Shown here piece by piece: positions 1-7,943 of a stretch of 64,000 nucleotides of DNA. Where the stretch lies: the NCBI RefSeq assembly GCF_000812665.2, contig NZ_CP014327.1, positions 806,001-870,000 on the forward strand, written 5' to 3'. The translations under genes and the position numbers were made by a program. How positions within the stretch are numbered: the first letter of the stretch is position 1; the number at the start of each line of letters is the position of its first letter. The notes under the pieces were generated by a model. That model was not told where the DNA came from, ran no database searches, and saw only the letters and a list, made by a program, of their open reading frames with translations. Source of the stretch: Falsihalocynthiibacter arcticus. Its GTDB lineage: Bacteria; Pseudomonadota; Alphaproteobacteria; Rhodobacterales; Rhodobacteraceae.

Positions 1-1554
1 TTTGATCCGGCCCCCATCAAAGCTCGACAGTTTCATATAAACGGAACGGTTCGCTTCAAAACTAAAGGGCGCGCGCAGGAAACCAATCGCCGAACCAACC
101 CCAGCACCCGGTGGCACCAAAAGGCGCTCAACACCCAGCTTTTCACACAGGCGCCCTGCATGGAGTGGAGCTGCACCACCAAACGCAATCATCGTGTACT
201 CACTCAAGTCTTCGCCATTTTCAACCGCATGCACCCGCGCAGCGTTCGCCATGTTTTCGTCGACAACTTCGGCAAGGCCAAAGGCGGCGGTGGCGGCATC
301 CATATCGAGCACAGACCCCAATACTTCCATCAAGGCGGCCTCGGAGCCATTGACGTCGAGCTTAAACGATCCGCCGGCAAAGTTGTTTGAGTCCAGCTTG
401 CCCAACACAAGATCAGCATCCGTCACCGCAGGCTTGGCTCCCCCACGGCCATAACACGCTGGTCCAGGTTCTGATCCTGCGCTTTCTGGTCCGACGCGGA
501 TTTGGCGCATGCTGTCCACATGGGCGAGCGATCCGCCCCCCGCACCGATCTCGACCATATCAATCACAGGAATCGAAATTGGCATGCCGGATCCCTTTTT
601 AAACCGATAGGTCCGCGCCACTTCAAAAACGCGCGAAGTCTTGGGTGTTTGATTTTTGATGAGACAAATCTTGGCGGTGGTGCCGCCCATATCAAACGAC
701 AACACCTTATCCAGACCATATCCCGCCGCAATATGCGCCGCGAAGACCGCTCCCCCTGCTGGACCTGACTCGACCAGTCGCACGGGAAAGTCCGCGGCGT
801 TTTCAATAGAGATAATCCCACCACCCGAGTGCATCAGGAAGATGTTGCAATCCACCCCTTCGCTGCGCAAACGCCCCTCAAGGCGACCCAAGTAGGACTT
901 CATCAAAGGTTTAATATAGGCGTTCGCCACGACGGTATTGAACCTCTCATATTCACGCATTTGCGGGGACACTTCGGACGAGATCGACACCATAACATCT
1001 GGCATTTTCGCAACCAACACATCGCGCACCATCTTCTCGTGAGCGTCATTTAAATATGAATGCATCAAGCCAACCGCGACGCTTTCGTACCCTGCCTCAA
1101 TAATCTGGTCGACAAGGGCTTCAACTTCGGATCGATCAAGCGGGATTAACACCTCGCCACGGGCGTCCATGCGCTCCTCAACCGTATAGCGCATTTGGCG
1201 CGGCAGGAGAGGCTCGGGTAGGCATAGATTCAGATCATATTGTTCAAACCGAGACTCGGTGCGCATTTCGATGACGTCGCGAAATCCCTGTGTCGTAATC
1301 AGCGCAGTCTTGGCACCCCGTCGTTCAATCAGCGCATTGGTGGCCAGAGTGGTGCCGTGAATGATTTGGCCAATATCAGCGGGGGCAATGCCCGCCTTTT
1401 TGCACACTTGATGCAACCCGTCGATAATCGCGTTTTCGGGGGCAGAATAGGTTGTCAAAACCTTGGCCGAAAACTGTTGCCCATCCTTCTCAAGAACGAC
1501 ATCCGTGAACGTACCGCCAATATCGACGCCCAGCCGGTTTGATGATTTTAGCAT
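1..1554 (-). CDS. Hydantoinase A / 5-oxoprolinase family protein, 3' part beyond window
   Basis: The frame stays open from an ATG at 1554 to the left edge, giving the first 518 residues of a family usually about 690 long. The start reads MLKSSNRLGVDIGGTFTD, the phosphate-binding turn of the ASKHA fold in HyuA. Further on are HGTTLATNALIERRGA and, near residue 360, GSEPGPACYGRGG followed by VTDADLVLGKL, all hallmarks of ATP-dependent hydantoinase/oxoprolinase A subunits. Members hydrolyse cyclic amides such as hydantoins or 5-oxoproline, usually with a HyuB partner that would lie off the left edge. A GGGG ribosome site precedes the start. A LysR gene lies upstream on the same strand and may control it (inference). 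The exact substrate cannot be read from sequence. Confidence 0.85.
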   Translation of the reverse strand, partial: MLKSSNRLGVDIGGTFTDVVLEKDGQQFSAKVLTTYSAPENAIIDGLHQVCKKAGIAPADIGQIIHGTTLATNALIERRGAKTALITTQGFRDVIEMRTESRFEQYDLNLCLPEPLLPRQMRYTVEERMDARGEVLIPLDRSEVEALVDQIIEAGYESVAVGLMHSYLNDAHEKMVRDVLVAKMPDVMVSISSEVSPQMREYERFNTVVANAYIKPLMKSYLGRLEGRLRSEGVDCNIFLMHSGGGIISIENAADFPVRLVESGPAGGAVFAAHIAAGYGLDKVLSFDMGGTTAKICLIKNQTPKTSRVFEVARTYRFKKGSGMPISIPVIDMVEIGAGGGSLAHVDSMRQIRVGPESAGSEPGPACYGRGGAKPAVTDADLVLGKLDSNNFAGGSFKLDVNGSEAALMEVLGSVLDMDAATAAFGLAEVVDENMANAARVHAVENGEDLSEYTMIAFGGAAPLHAGRLCEKLGVERLLVPPGAGVGSAIGFLRAPFSFEANRSVYMKLSSFDGGRIK

Positions 1555-1671
1555 GCAATAACCCCATATATTTTATGGGAGGATATGACCCAACATTAGA
1601 TAGTTGCAAATTATTTAATTCTATACAGGTGATAGATTTTATTTATCCTAGACCGCCTTTTGGCGACCATG

Positions 1672-2589
1672 TCATCCCCTCTGGAATTTCGCAGCACATT
1701 CTGCCGCTATTTCGGCGGCATGCCGCACAAACCGCGTGGCTTTCTCGGCATGGAATCGCGCTGCAAACTTCAACGGGCTGGGTCGCCAAGAATAGTGGAT
1801 TTCCACCAGCGTTTCCTCCGCTAACTGTGCTGCCACCACAGACCTCGGCAACACTGCAATCCCCATACCGTCCAATGCCATATGCACCGCCGCCGCCATA
1901 CTGTTTGATGGTGCGAGCCGCATCGCATCGCCCGCAGAATTACCAAATCTTTCCGACAACTCAAGATAGGCTTGGGTTTGGCGCGTATGTGTCAAGATCG
2001 GGTGCTTCATTAGAGCTTTACGGGAAACATCACCCTCTCCGATTTGACGCGCAACTTCGGCATTTGCAACCCAGACGTACTCATAACTTCCCAGTTCAAT
2101 ACTCCCACTCACCGGCGCCGCAAAGGGTTCCGACTGAATGGCAAGATCAAGCGATCCAGCGGATAATTCGTTGTCCAATTGCCACGATAGATCGACCGTA
2201 AGCTCAACCGAGACATTGGGATAGGCTTCCTTCATGCGCACCATATAGGGGCGCAACCACGTCGCTGCGATAAGCTCCGTCACCCCAAGCCGCAAACGGT
2301 TGTTAACCAAATCGGGACGCGATGCGATATCGACTAACTTTTCCGATTCACGCAAGATTTCACGTGCCTGCGTTAGGAAAACCGCCCCCTTTGCGGTCAT
2401 TCGAACTGAGCCGGCATCCCGCAACATCAAACTGATTCCAAAAGACTGCTCAAGACCAGCAATGCGAGAAGAAATATTCGGTTGCGTGGTGTTCAAATGA
2501 TGTGCAGCTTTTCGAAAACTACCCAGATCGGCAACCCAAACCAAGGCTTCGAGTTGTTTGAGATTAAGAATATTTCCGATCATGTTCAT
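1672..2589 (-). CDS. LysR family transcriptional regulator
   Basis: This 305-residue protein has the standard LysR length. The N-terminal winged helix-turn-helix occupies about residues 8-67 (LKQLEALVWVADLGSFRKAA, then TTQPNISSRIAGLEQ). A periplasmic-binding-like effector domain follows from about residue 90 (NRLRLGVTELIAATWLRPYM). It lies 117 bp upstream of the hydantoinase-like gene on the same strand, so regulation of that catabolic gene is a reasonable inference. The start could be residue 1 or the second Met (residue 3). Effector and regulon are unknown. Confidence 0.88.
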   Translation of the reverse strand: MNMIGNILNLKQLEALVWVADLGSFRKAAHHLNTTQPNISSRIAGLEQSFGISLMLRDAGSVRMTAKGAVFLTQAREILRESEKLVDIASRPDLVNNRLRLGVTELIAATWLRPYMVRMKEAYPNVSVELTVDLSWQLDNELSAGSLDLAIQSEPFAAPVSGSIELGSYEYVWVANAEVARQIGEGDVSRKALMKHPILTHTRQTQAYLELSERFGNSAGDAMRLAPSNSMAAAVHMALDGMGIAVLPRSVVAAQLAEETLVEIHYSWRPSPLKFAARFHAEKATRFVRHAAEIAAECAAKFQRG

Positions 2590-2792
2590 CGCCGCAAATT
2601 ATGTGAATTTTTATGTGTATCAGTGTGCGGAGACCAGCCAATGAAGTCAAAGCGCAAAAACAATCGCCTGAATGGATGGTTGATAAAATTGTATCTAAGA
2701 ACCGATCCCACACCAGAAACGTTATCTTTTTTTTAAATCTTGCCGTCAAGGTGACCCAAATTCAAATGCAACTTTAAACTACGAGGCAAAAA

Positions 2793-4093
2793 ATGCAGTT
2801 CTTTGGGAATATTCCTTTTTCAATTAAGCTCCCTCTAGTTTTCTCGACTTTGGCTCTGATCGGCCTCGCAACCACTGGCATTACAGCCTACTCAGGCGCG
2901 CGCGATATTTTGAGTGAGCAGGCCCAAGTCCGCCTTTCAGCCACGCTGCAAACACGTGGAAACGGATTGTTGGACTGGTACGAAGGGGGCGAAAAGGAAC
3001 TGCTCTCGCAAACGAGTGGTCCGACAACGCAAACGGCAGCAAAAGACCTAATTTTGGCCTTTTCACAGATAGAGGGCAGTCCGCAATCTTTCCTTCAGAA
3101 AATTTATGTGACGAAAAATCCGAAGCCCGCAGATGAACGTCATCTATTTGACAAGTCATTTGACGGTTCGTTCTATGCATTTGCCCATGGGCAATATCAT
3201 CAGTTTTTTCGCGACTTGATGACCTTAGGTGGGCATCAGGACGTCTATTTGTTGGATACCAATGGAAATGTGATTTATTCTGTCCGCAAGGGGAACGATT
3301 TTGCTGAGACATTATCAGGGCCCGTTCTCGCCGACAGTGGTCTCGCTGAAGTTTACACCGCCGCTCTTGCCTTAACGAATATGGCGCACGCGAAAATCTG
3401 GCTTCGAGCTTTGTTGCCGCGCCTATTATTGACCCAAACGGGTTAAAACTCGGCGTACTCGCTTTTCAACTCTCCACCGAAAGCATCGACACTTTAATGA
3501 AGCAGCCCATGGGCCTTGGAGAAACCGGAGAAGTTTTTATCGCCGGTAGCGATGGTTTGCTGCGCAGTAATACACGTTTTCCCGAAACCGCAGACATTCT
3601 AAGCGAAGCGCCCCAAATGGACGCGATTTCAATGGCCCTGGAAGGAGATACTGGGCTCATAAACGGCGTTCGAGCCAACGGCGTGCCTGTCCACACAGCT
3701 TTCATGGGATTCACTTTCAAAAATATCCATTGGGCACTTTTAGCTGATCAGACGAATTCTGAACTCTTTGCTCCCGCGGCAAGTCTACGCAAGAAGATGA
3801 TAAGGGATATCTCAATCATTATGATTGGGATCGTCTTGATTTCCATTTTAGTTGCTCGAGGTATTTCGAGGCCGATCATTGCAATTGGGCACTCGATGAA
3901 ACAGGTAGCAAACCATGACCTATTGAGTGCTATTCCTTTCGCAAATAGGCACGACGAGATCGGAACAATCGCCCAGAGTCTGGAAAATCTGCGCGAAGAC
4001 CTCTCGGAAGCCGCGGAAATGCAAGTGGATACAGAATTCAAAGGAGCCGCATTCTCGGGGTCATCCGTGCCAATGATGATGGTTGATCGCGAC
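2793..4093 (+). pseudogene. Methyl-accepting chemotaxis-type receptor, frameshifted and truncated
   Basis: The first frame (2793-3446) encodes an N-terminal membrane anchor at about residues 10-32 and a large extracytoplasmic sensor region, ending abnormally after VYTAALAL. The second frame resumes with NLASSFVAAPIID upstream of the Met at 3497. It carries the rest of the sensor domain, a second membrane segment (ISIIMIGIVLISILVARGIS), a HAMP domain and the first residues of a PAS domain (VPMMMVDRD). A frameshift or small deletion therefore lies at about 3365-3400. The PAS and methyl-accepting signalling domains are missing because the IS3-family element begins at 4094. Two independent lesions make the gene non-functional. 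Confidence 0.8.
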
Positions 4094-4506
4094 TGGACCT
4101 GTCGCGCTTTAGTGCCGCCCCAAGTGCTCGTTTAAGCCACTTTCCGTTCGAAAGCGACGGGACTTTTCCATCCTAGTGCTGAATGGCGCCGTCGCGGATT
4201 GTAGAACCCATTGATGTATTCAAAAATCGCCATCTCAGCCTGCCTGCGGGTTTCCCAAGCGTCGCGCCAGATCAGTTCAGCTTTGATGGTTTTGAAGAAC
4301 GTTTCCACTGCCGCATTATCATAGCAATTCCCTTTGCCACTCATCGATACCTTGAAGCCATGCAGGCGCAGAATCTTCTGGTAATCGTGGGAACAATATT
4401 GGCTGCCCCGGTCCGTGTGATGGATACAGCCCTTGGGTGGTACCCGAAAGGCTATTGCCATGTTCAATGCCCGGATGGCCAGATCGCATTTCATTCGGTT
4501 ACTAAC

Positions 4507-4544
4507 CACTGCCCGACAGTCGAAACGCAGTATCGATGAGAGGG
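4507..4544 (-). repeat. Short palindromic repeat, copy 1
   Basis: On the minus strand it runs CCCTCTCATCGATACTGCG, then TTTCGACTGTCGGGCAGTG. It is inserted in OrfB between the codons of VVGWA and SNRMKCD. Removing exactly 38 bp restores the family reading frame. Opposite orientation to copies 2 and 4. Confidence 0.75.
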
Positions 4545-4710
4545 AGCCCAACCGACCACTCGGCGCGAATGCAGATCCAAGATCACAGCAAGATAGAGCC
4601 AGCCTTCTCGCGTCCAAATATAGGTGATGTCAGCTGCCCACTTCTGGTTTGGTTGCTCAGCGACAAAGTTCCGATCCAGTAAGTTAGGCGCGATGTTGAA
4701 CTTATGATTG

Positions 4711-4750
4711 CCTCCTCTCGGGCATACTGCGCATACCCTGCCGGGCAGTG
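4711..4750 (+). repeat. Short palindromic repeat, copy 2
   Basis: It reads CCTCCTCTCGGGCATACTGC, then GCATACCCTGCCGGGCAGTG. The first half forms an imperfect GGGCATAC/GCATACCC stem and the second half a CTGCCGGGCAG palindrome. It interrupts OrfB after the codons KATTD and before NHKFN. Confidence 0.72.
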
Positions 4751-4807
4751 GTCCGTCGTTGCCTTGTGTTTCCGCGTTCTGATCACTGATATGCCGTTCT
4801 GGCGCAT

Positions 4808-4850
4808 CCACTGACCGGCAGTTGATTGCAAAGCAATCAATGAGAGGAGA
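4808..4850 (-). repeat. Short palindromic repeat, copy 3
   Basis: On the minus strand: CTCCTCTCATTGATTGCTTT, then GCAATCAACTGCCGGTCAGTGG. The first stem is perfect (TTGATTGC/GCAATCAA, loop TTT) although its bases differ from the other copies, as if the stem were conserved by compensating changes. It interrupts OrfB between VGR and MRQNG. Confidence 0.75.
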
Positions 4851-5087
4851 ACGGCCGACGCGGCGATGCCCGATGTCCAAACCAACTTCTTTCAGTTCTT
4901 CAGTCATGCGCGGCCTGCCATAGCTGCCAAGACTGAGACGGGATTGTTCTTTGATGTGGGCCAACGTGACCATATCAGACCGCTGCCTGCGACTGGCTGG
5001 ACGGTTACGGAACGCCCGTAAGCCGCGTGCGCTGACATTCCTGACATGGCACATACGTCCAATGGAAAATGCAGATTGGTGTTCTTC

Positions 5088-5125
5088 CCCTCTCATCGAT
5101 ACTGCATATCGACTGCCGGGCAATG
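5088..5125 (+). repeat. Short palindromic repeat, copy 4
   Basis: It reads CCCTCTCATCGATACTGCAT, then ATCGACTGCCGGGCAATG. It carries a TCGATA/TATCGA stem and the CTGCCGGGCA half-palindrome. It sits near the start of OrfB, just after the codons for RFRFI. Confidence 0.75.
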
Positions 5126-5139
5126 AATGAACCTAAACC

Positions 5140-5415
5140 TCACGGCTTTTGGCTCGCGAAGAACACCGTGGCCTTTTTTAGGATGTCCCTTTCCTCCTTG
5201 AGAATACGGTTCTCACGTCGAAGCCGGTCATTCTCCTGAGCCAGTCCCAAATCCTCCTTCGACACCACATACGTGTCTCGGTACGCTGTGATCCATTTGT
5301 TCAGCGTCGACATACCGACACCAAGATCATCAGCCACTTGCTTTCGGGTAAGCCCACTGGTCAGTGCGATCCGCACCGCATCTTCCCTAAATTCGTCTGT
5401 TCGTTTCAGTCCCAT
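5140..5415 (-). CDS. IS3-family transposase OrfA (helix-turn-helix subunit)
   Basis: This 91-residue protein begins MGLKRTDEFREDAVRIAL and contains the helix-turn-helix GLTRKQVADDLGVGMSTLNKW at about residues 20-40. A leucine-zipper-like coiled coil follows (ENDRLRRENRILKEERDILKKA), ending in ATVFFASQKP. In IS3 elements OrfA binds the ends and is joined to OrfB by -1 frameshifting. OrfA looks intact, but its partner is broken, so no active transposase is expected from this copy. Confidence 0.88.
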   Translation of the reverse strand: MGLKRTDEFREDAVRIALTSGLTRKQVADDLGVGMSTLNKWITAYRDTYVVSKEDLGLAQENDRLRRENRILKEERDILKKATVFFASQKP

Positions 5416-5478
5416 GTTCAGTCTCCTTTGTTGCAGTAAATGCTATCAAAGGAGCGGCATCAAACCGTGACAGGTCCA

Positions 5479-6316
5479 ATATCTCCAAAAAGATGATTGG
5501 GGCATCCCTTTAACCAAAGCCCAGCATGAACCACTAATCAGCTATGATACGTTCCTTATCAACCAAGATCGCATCAAAAGAAAACTGGTTGCTCCTTCGC
5601 GAAAAGACATCGACAAAGACTTCCCTCTTCGAGGGTTCCTGCTGTGTGAGCATTGTGGGTACAGTTTGACTTCTTGCTGGTCGCGAAGCGGCACAGGAAA
5701 ACTATACCCCTATTACCTATGCCACCACAAAGGATGCCCAGAACGAGGAAAATCAACTAACCGCGAAAAAATTGAAATGCAATTTGAAAACCTGCTCGCA
5801 CAATTGGTGCCCACGTCAGACACACATGAATTGGCGACTAGAATGTTTTCCGATGCTTGGCACAAACAGTGTTTGAACACCGAAGAAGAAAGCAAACGAC
5901 TTCGAACTCGAGTTCGTCAAATAGAAAGCGAAATTGAAGCTTTCCTAGGGCGGGTTGTTCAAACTCAAGAGAATGTGACGGTACGCGCATATGAAAGGAA
6001 GATCGTCGAATTGCAGTCGGAACGGGCGCTTGTCGCAGAGAGGATCGAGACAATTGCCGTCCCACATAAAAAATTTGAGGATATGTTCGAACTTTCGATG
6101 CGTTTTCTCGCAAACCCTCATGACGTATGGAAAAAAGGTGGGCACTTTGCCAAACGAACTGTCCTCAGACTAGCCTTCGCTAGGCCTTTGAGCTTTGACC
6201 GAGAAAAGGGTGTTCGAACCGCAGAAACCACCTTACCGTTCAAGGCCTTACGCTTCTTAGCTTCGTCGGAAAGTAAAATGGTGCACCCGAGAGGATTCGA
6301 ACCTCTGACCCCCTGA
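5479..6316 (+). pseudogene. Large serine recombinase, C-terminal remnant
   Basis: The frame is open from the IS3 boundary and reads DDWGIPLTKAQHEPLISYDTF, a typical recombinase-domain segment. A zinc ribbon follows (FLLCEHCGYSLTSCW and YYLCHHKGCPERGK). Next come a glutamate/arginine-rich coiled coil (ESKRLRTRVRQIESEIEAF) and a C-terminal tail. The catalytic N-terminal resolvase domain and start codon are missing, so the gene is dead. The end of the frame (VHPRGFEPLTP) is translated tRNA sequence: the reading frame runs into the tRNA-Arg gene on the other strand. Such recombinases usually mobilise phages or integrative elements. Confidence 0.8.
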
Positions 6317-6355
6317 TTCGTAGTCAGGTACTCTATCCAGCTGAGCTACGGGTGC
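6279..6355 (-). tRNA. tRNA-Arg (anticodon ACG)
   Basis: Read on the minus strand it begins GCACCCGTAGCTCAGCTGGA. The anticodon arm CCTGA-CTACGAA-TCAGG gives anticodon ACG, the T arm is GAGGTTCGAATCCTC, and the acceptor ends CGGGTGC-A with an encoded CCA. It is 77 nt long and fully cloverleaf-compatible. It decodes CGN arginine codons after A34 deamination. The recombinase remnant overlaps its 3' end on the opposite strand. Confidence 0.95.
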
Positions 6356-6451
6356 ATTAGGGGTGATTTAGCTGTGCCCGCTAAAGTTTGCAAGGGCTAA
6401 ACATCAAAAAATTGAGCAAATACTGTAAGTGCATAAAAACTTCATATTTAC

Positions 6452-7867
6452 TCATCCGAATAAGGCAGCAGCTGCGCCCCCGACCTTGGGAAGGCAGATT
6501 AAAAAGCATGTACCCGAAGAATCACTTTGCGCCAATTCAAGCCGACCACCATGGCCGCGGATAAGTTCAGCCGAGATCACAAGCCCAAGCCCAGTCCCAC
6601 CCTTGCGAATTCCTCCTTGAAAGGCCGTAAATAAATGTTCACGCGCTTTGGGTGGCAGTCCTGGCCCAGTGTCACGAACCTCAATAAGCCAATTTTCTTC
6701 GTTCTGGGTAGCCGAGATGGTGACGTTCCCCGCCAGACCTGTTCCGGCGATGGCCTGTCGGCCGTTCCTTGTTAGGTTCGACAGCACACGATACAACTGT
6801 TCCGGATCTGCTCTCACAACAAGGGTTTCTGGCATGTCCGCAGAAATGGAAACCAACGTATCCCCCGAAGCCAACCGCTCGTTTTCGACAACGTCAGTTG
6901 CGAGTTGAAATAAATTCACATCCCGCAAACCCGGGGGCGCTTCTTCGGCCTTCCCGAAGGCAAGTGTTGTTTCACAAAGGTTCACGGCGCGCCGAATCGA
7001 GTTCAGCAATTTGGGAGCCGCTCGTTTAACTGCAGGATCGTCGGAATCCTCCATACGGTCAGCAAACAGTTGGGCCGTGGTTAAAATATTGCGTAAATCG
7101 TGGCTAATTTTTGCGACCGCGCTTCCAAGCTGGGCAAGACGCTCTTTTTGCTTCAAGGCCCCCGTAAGCTGGTTTTGCATCGACATCAAAGCCTCTTCGG
7201 CTTCACGCAATTCGGTCACGCCCGCGTTGGGTTGGATAATGTGCCGCGGGTCCTCAGGCGCTGCGGCATAGGCCTGCATGTGGCGCACCACACGTTTGAT
7301 TGGCACCACAAGAAATCCCCGAACGGCGACAAACAAAAGAATTGCGGTGAATACTGAGATTACAGCGGAAAGTAGCAGGATGTTAACGCCATAGGCCAGC
7401 ATTGCTGCGCGCAAATCTTGTGTATCGGTTGTCAATTCGATCAACAAACCCGCGCCGCGCACGGGTTCACCCATCACACGTATCACCCGATTTTCGCTAT
7501 CCCAAAGACGTACCATTGCGTCACGGATTAGAGTTACTGGCGATGCATCCCTAAGATCATAGGTTTCGTAAATCGGCGCGGGAATTGGGGAGGACAACAT
7601 AAGTTGGCGCACCTCGTCCCGCCGTAAAACCACGTTAAAAACTCCAGCATTTGCAAGAAGTTCGCTTTCGAGTTCAGGATCAATCATGTCATCAGCCAAT
7701 AATGCCAATGACGCAATTTGCGCTTTCTCCAACTTGAGTAAAAGAAAATCTTCTCGGAAGCGCGCGACAGACGGCACAAAGATCATGACTTCTGCCAGCA
7801 TCACAAAAAGAGCCGTCAAAATCAGAAATCGCCCCGAAAGCGAGTTAAGAACGCTGTTTTTTCTCAT
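6452..7867 (-). CDS. Membrane sensor histidine kinase (HAMP/HisKA-like/HATPase)
   Basis: This 471-residue protein has membrane segments at about 13-33 and 160-183 flanking a periplasmic domain. HAMP follows (185-240), then the phospho-acceptor box AKISHDLRNIL with His near 256. The ATPase domain shows the N box (SNLTRNGRQAI, ~363-373), G1 (DTGPGLP, ~399-405) and G2 (GTGLGL, ~424-429). No response regulator gene is adjacent. It lies 76 bp downstream of the flavoprotein gene on the same strand, and a perfect 12-bp palindrome lies just upstream of its start. The ribosome site GGGAAAAAGA supports the ATG at 7867. Its signal is unknown. Confidence 0.9.
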   Translation of the reverse strand: MRKNSVLNSLSGRFLILTALFVMLAEVMIFVPSVARFREDFLLLKLEKAQIASLALLADDMIDPELESELLANAGVFNVVLRRDEVRQLMLSSPIPAPIYETYDLRDASPVTLIRDAMVRLWDSENRVIRVMGEPVRGAGLLIELTTDTQDLRAAMLAYGVNILLLSAVISVFTAILLFVAVRGFLVVPIKRVVRHMQAYAAAPEDPRHIIQPNAGVTELREAEEALMSMQNQLTGALKQKERLAQLGSAVAKISHDLRNILTTAQLFADRMEDSDDPAVKRAAPKLLNSIRRAVNLCETTLAFGKAEEAPPGLRDVNLFQLATDVVENERLASGDTLVSISADMPETLVVRADPEQLYRVLSNLTRNGRQAIAGTGLAGNVTISATQNEENWLIEVRDTGPGLPPKAREHLFTAFQGGIRKGGTGLGLVISAELIRGHGGRLELAQSDSSGTCFLICLPKVGGAAAALFG

Positions 7868-7880
7868 TCTTTTTCCCGTT

Positions 7881-7892
7881 TACCCTAGGGTA
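7881..7892. promoter_or_regulatory. Perfect 12-bp palindrome upstream of the histidine kinase gene
   Basis: TACCCTAGGGTA lies 13 bp upstream of the kinase start, in the 76-bp gap after the flavoprotein gene. Its position suits an operator or mRNA structure, but no known regulator motif is recognised. Confidence 0.3.
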
Positions 7893-7943
7893 TAAATCGC
7901 TGAATTAGCCGCACAACGCGTTTCACCTTTGAGCTTTCAAAGA

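Larger units (their letters stand above)
4132..5150 (-). pseudogene. IS3-family transposase OrfB (DDE integrase), interrupted by four short repeats
   Basis: Typical OrfB segments are present in order. They are SREPKAVRFRFI just upstream of 5126, SARGLRAFRNRPASRRQRSD, LGSYGRPRMTEELKEVGL, the rve core with WAADITYIW and LDLHSRRVVGW, then HHTDRGSQYCS and GNCYDNAAVETFFKTIKAEL, ending SPVAFERKVA. All three DDE residues can be found. The frame is broken near 5125, 4847, 4750 and 4544, each time by a copy of the same ~38-bp repeat. The outer two shift frame. The two middle ones together add 78 bp and so restore frame, leaving a scrambled stretch between them. Non-functional as read. Confidence 0.85.
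4094..5478 (-). mobile_element. IS3-family insertion sequence, decayed
   Basis: Terminal inverted repeats begin TGGACCTGTC at 4094 and, reversed, at 5478. Similarity continues inwards (CGCGCTTTAGTGCCGCC against ACGGTTTGATGCCGCT). The element holds OrfA and a broken DDE OrfB on the minus strand. Its length is 1385 bp; removing four ~38-40 bp internal repeats leaves about 1.23 kb, normal for IS3 elements. The flanking triplets (GAC left, ATA right) do not match, and the flanking genes are unrelated: a chemotaxis receptor on the left and a serine recombinase on the right. Confidence 0.85.

Noticed and set aside
1539-2201. 220-codon plus-strand frame opposite the LysR gene
   Set aside because: It is proline-rich, lacks a ribosome site and is fully explained as a shadow of LysR coding sequence.
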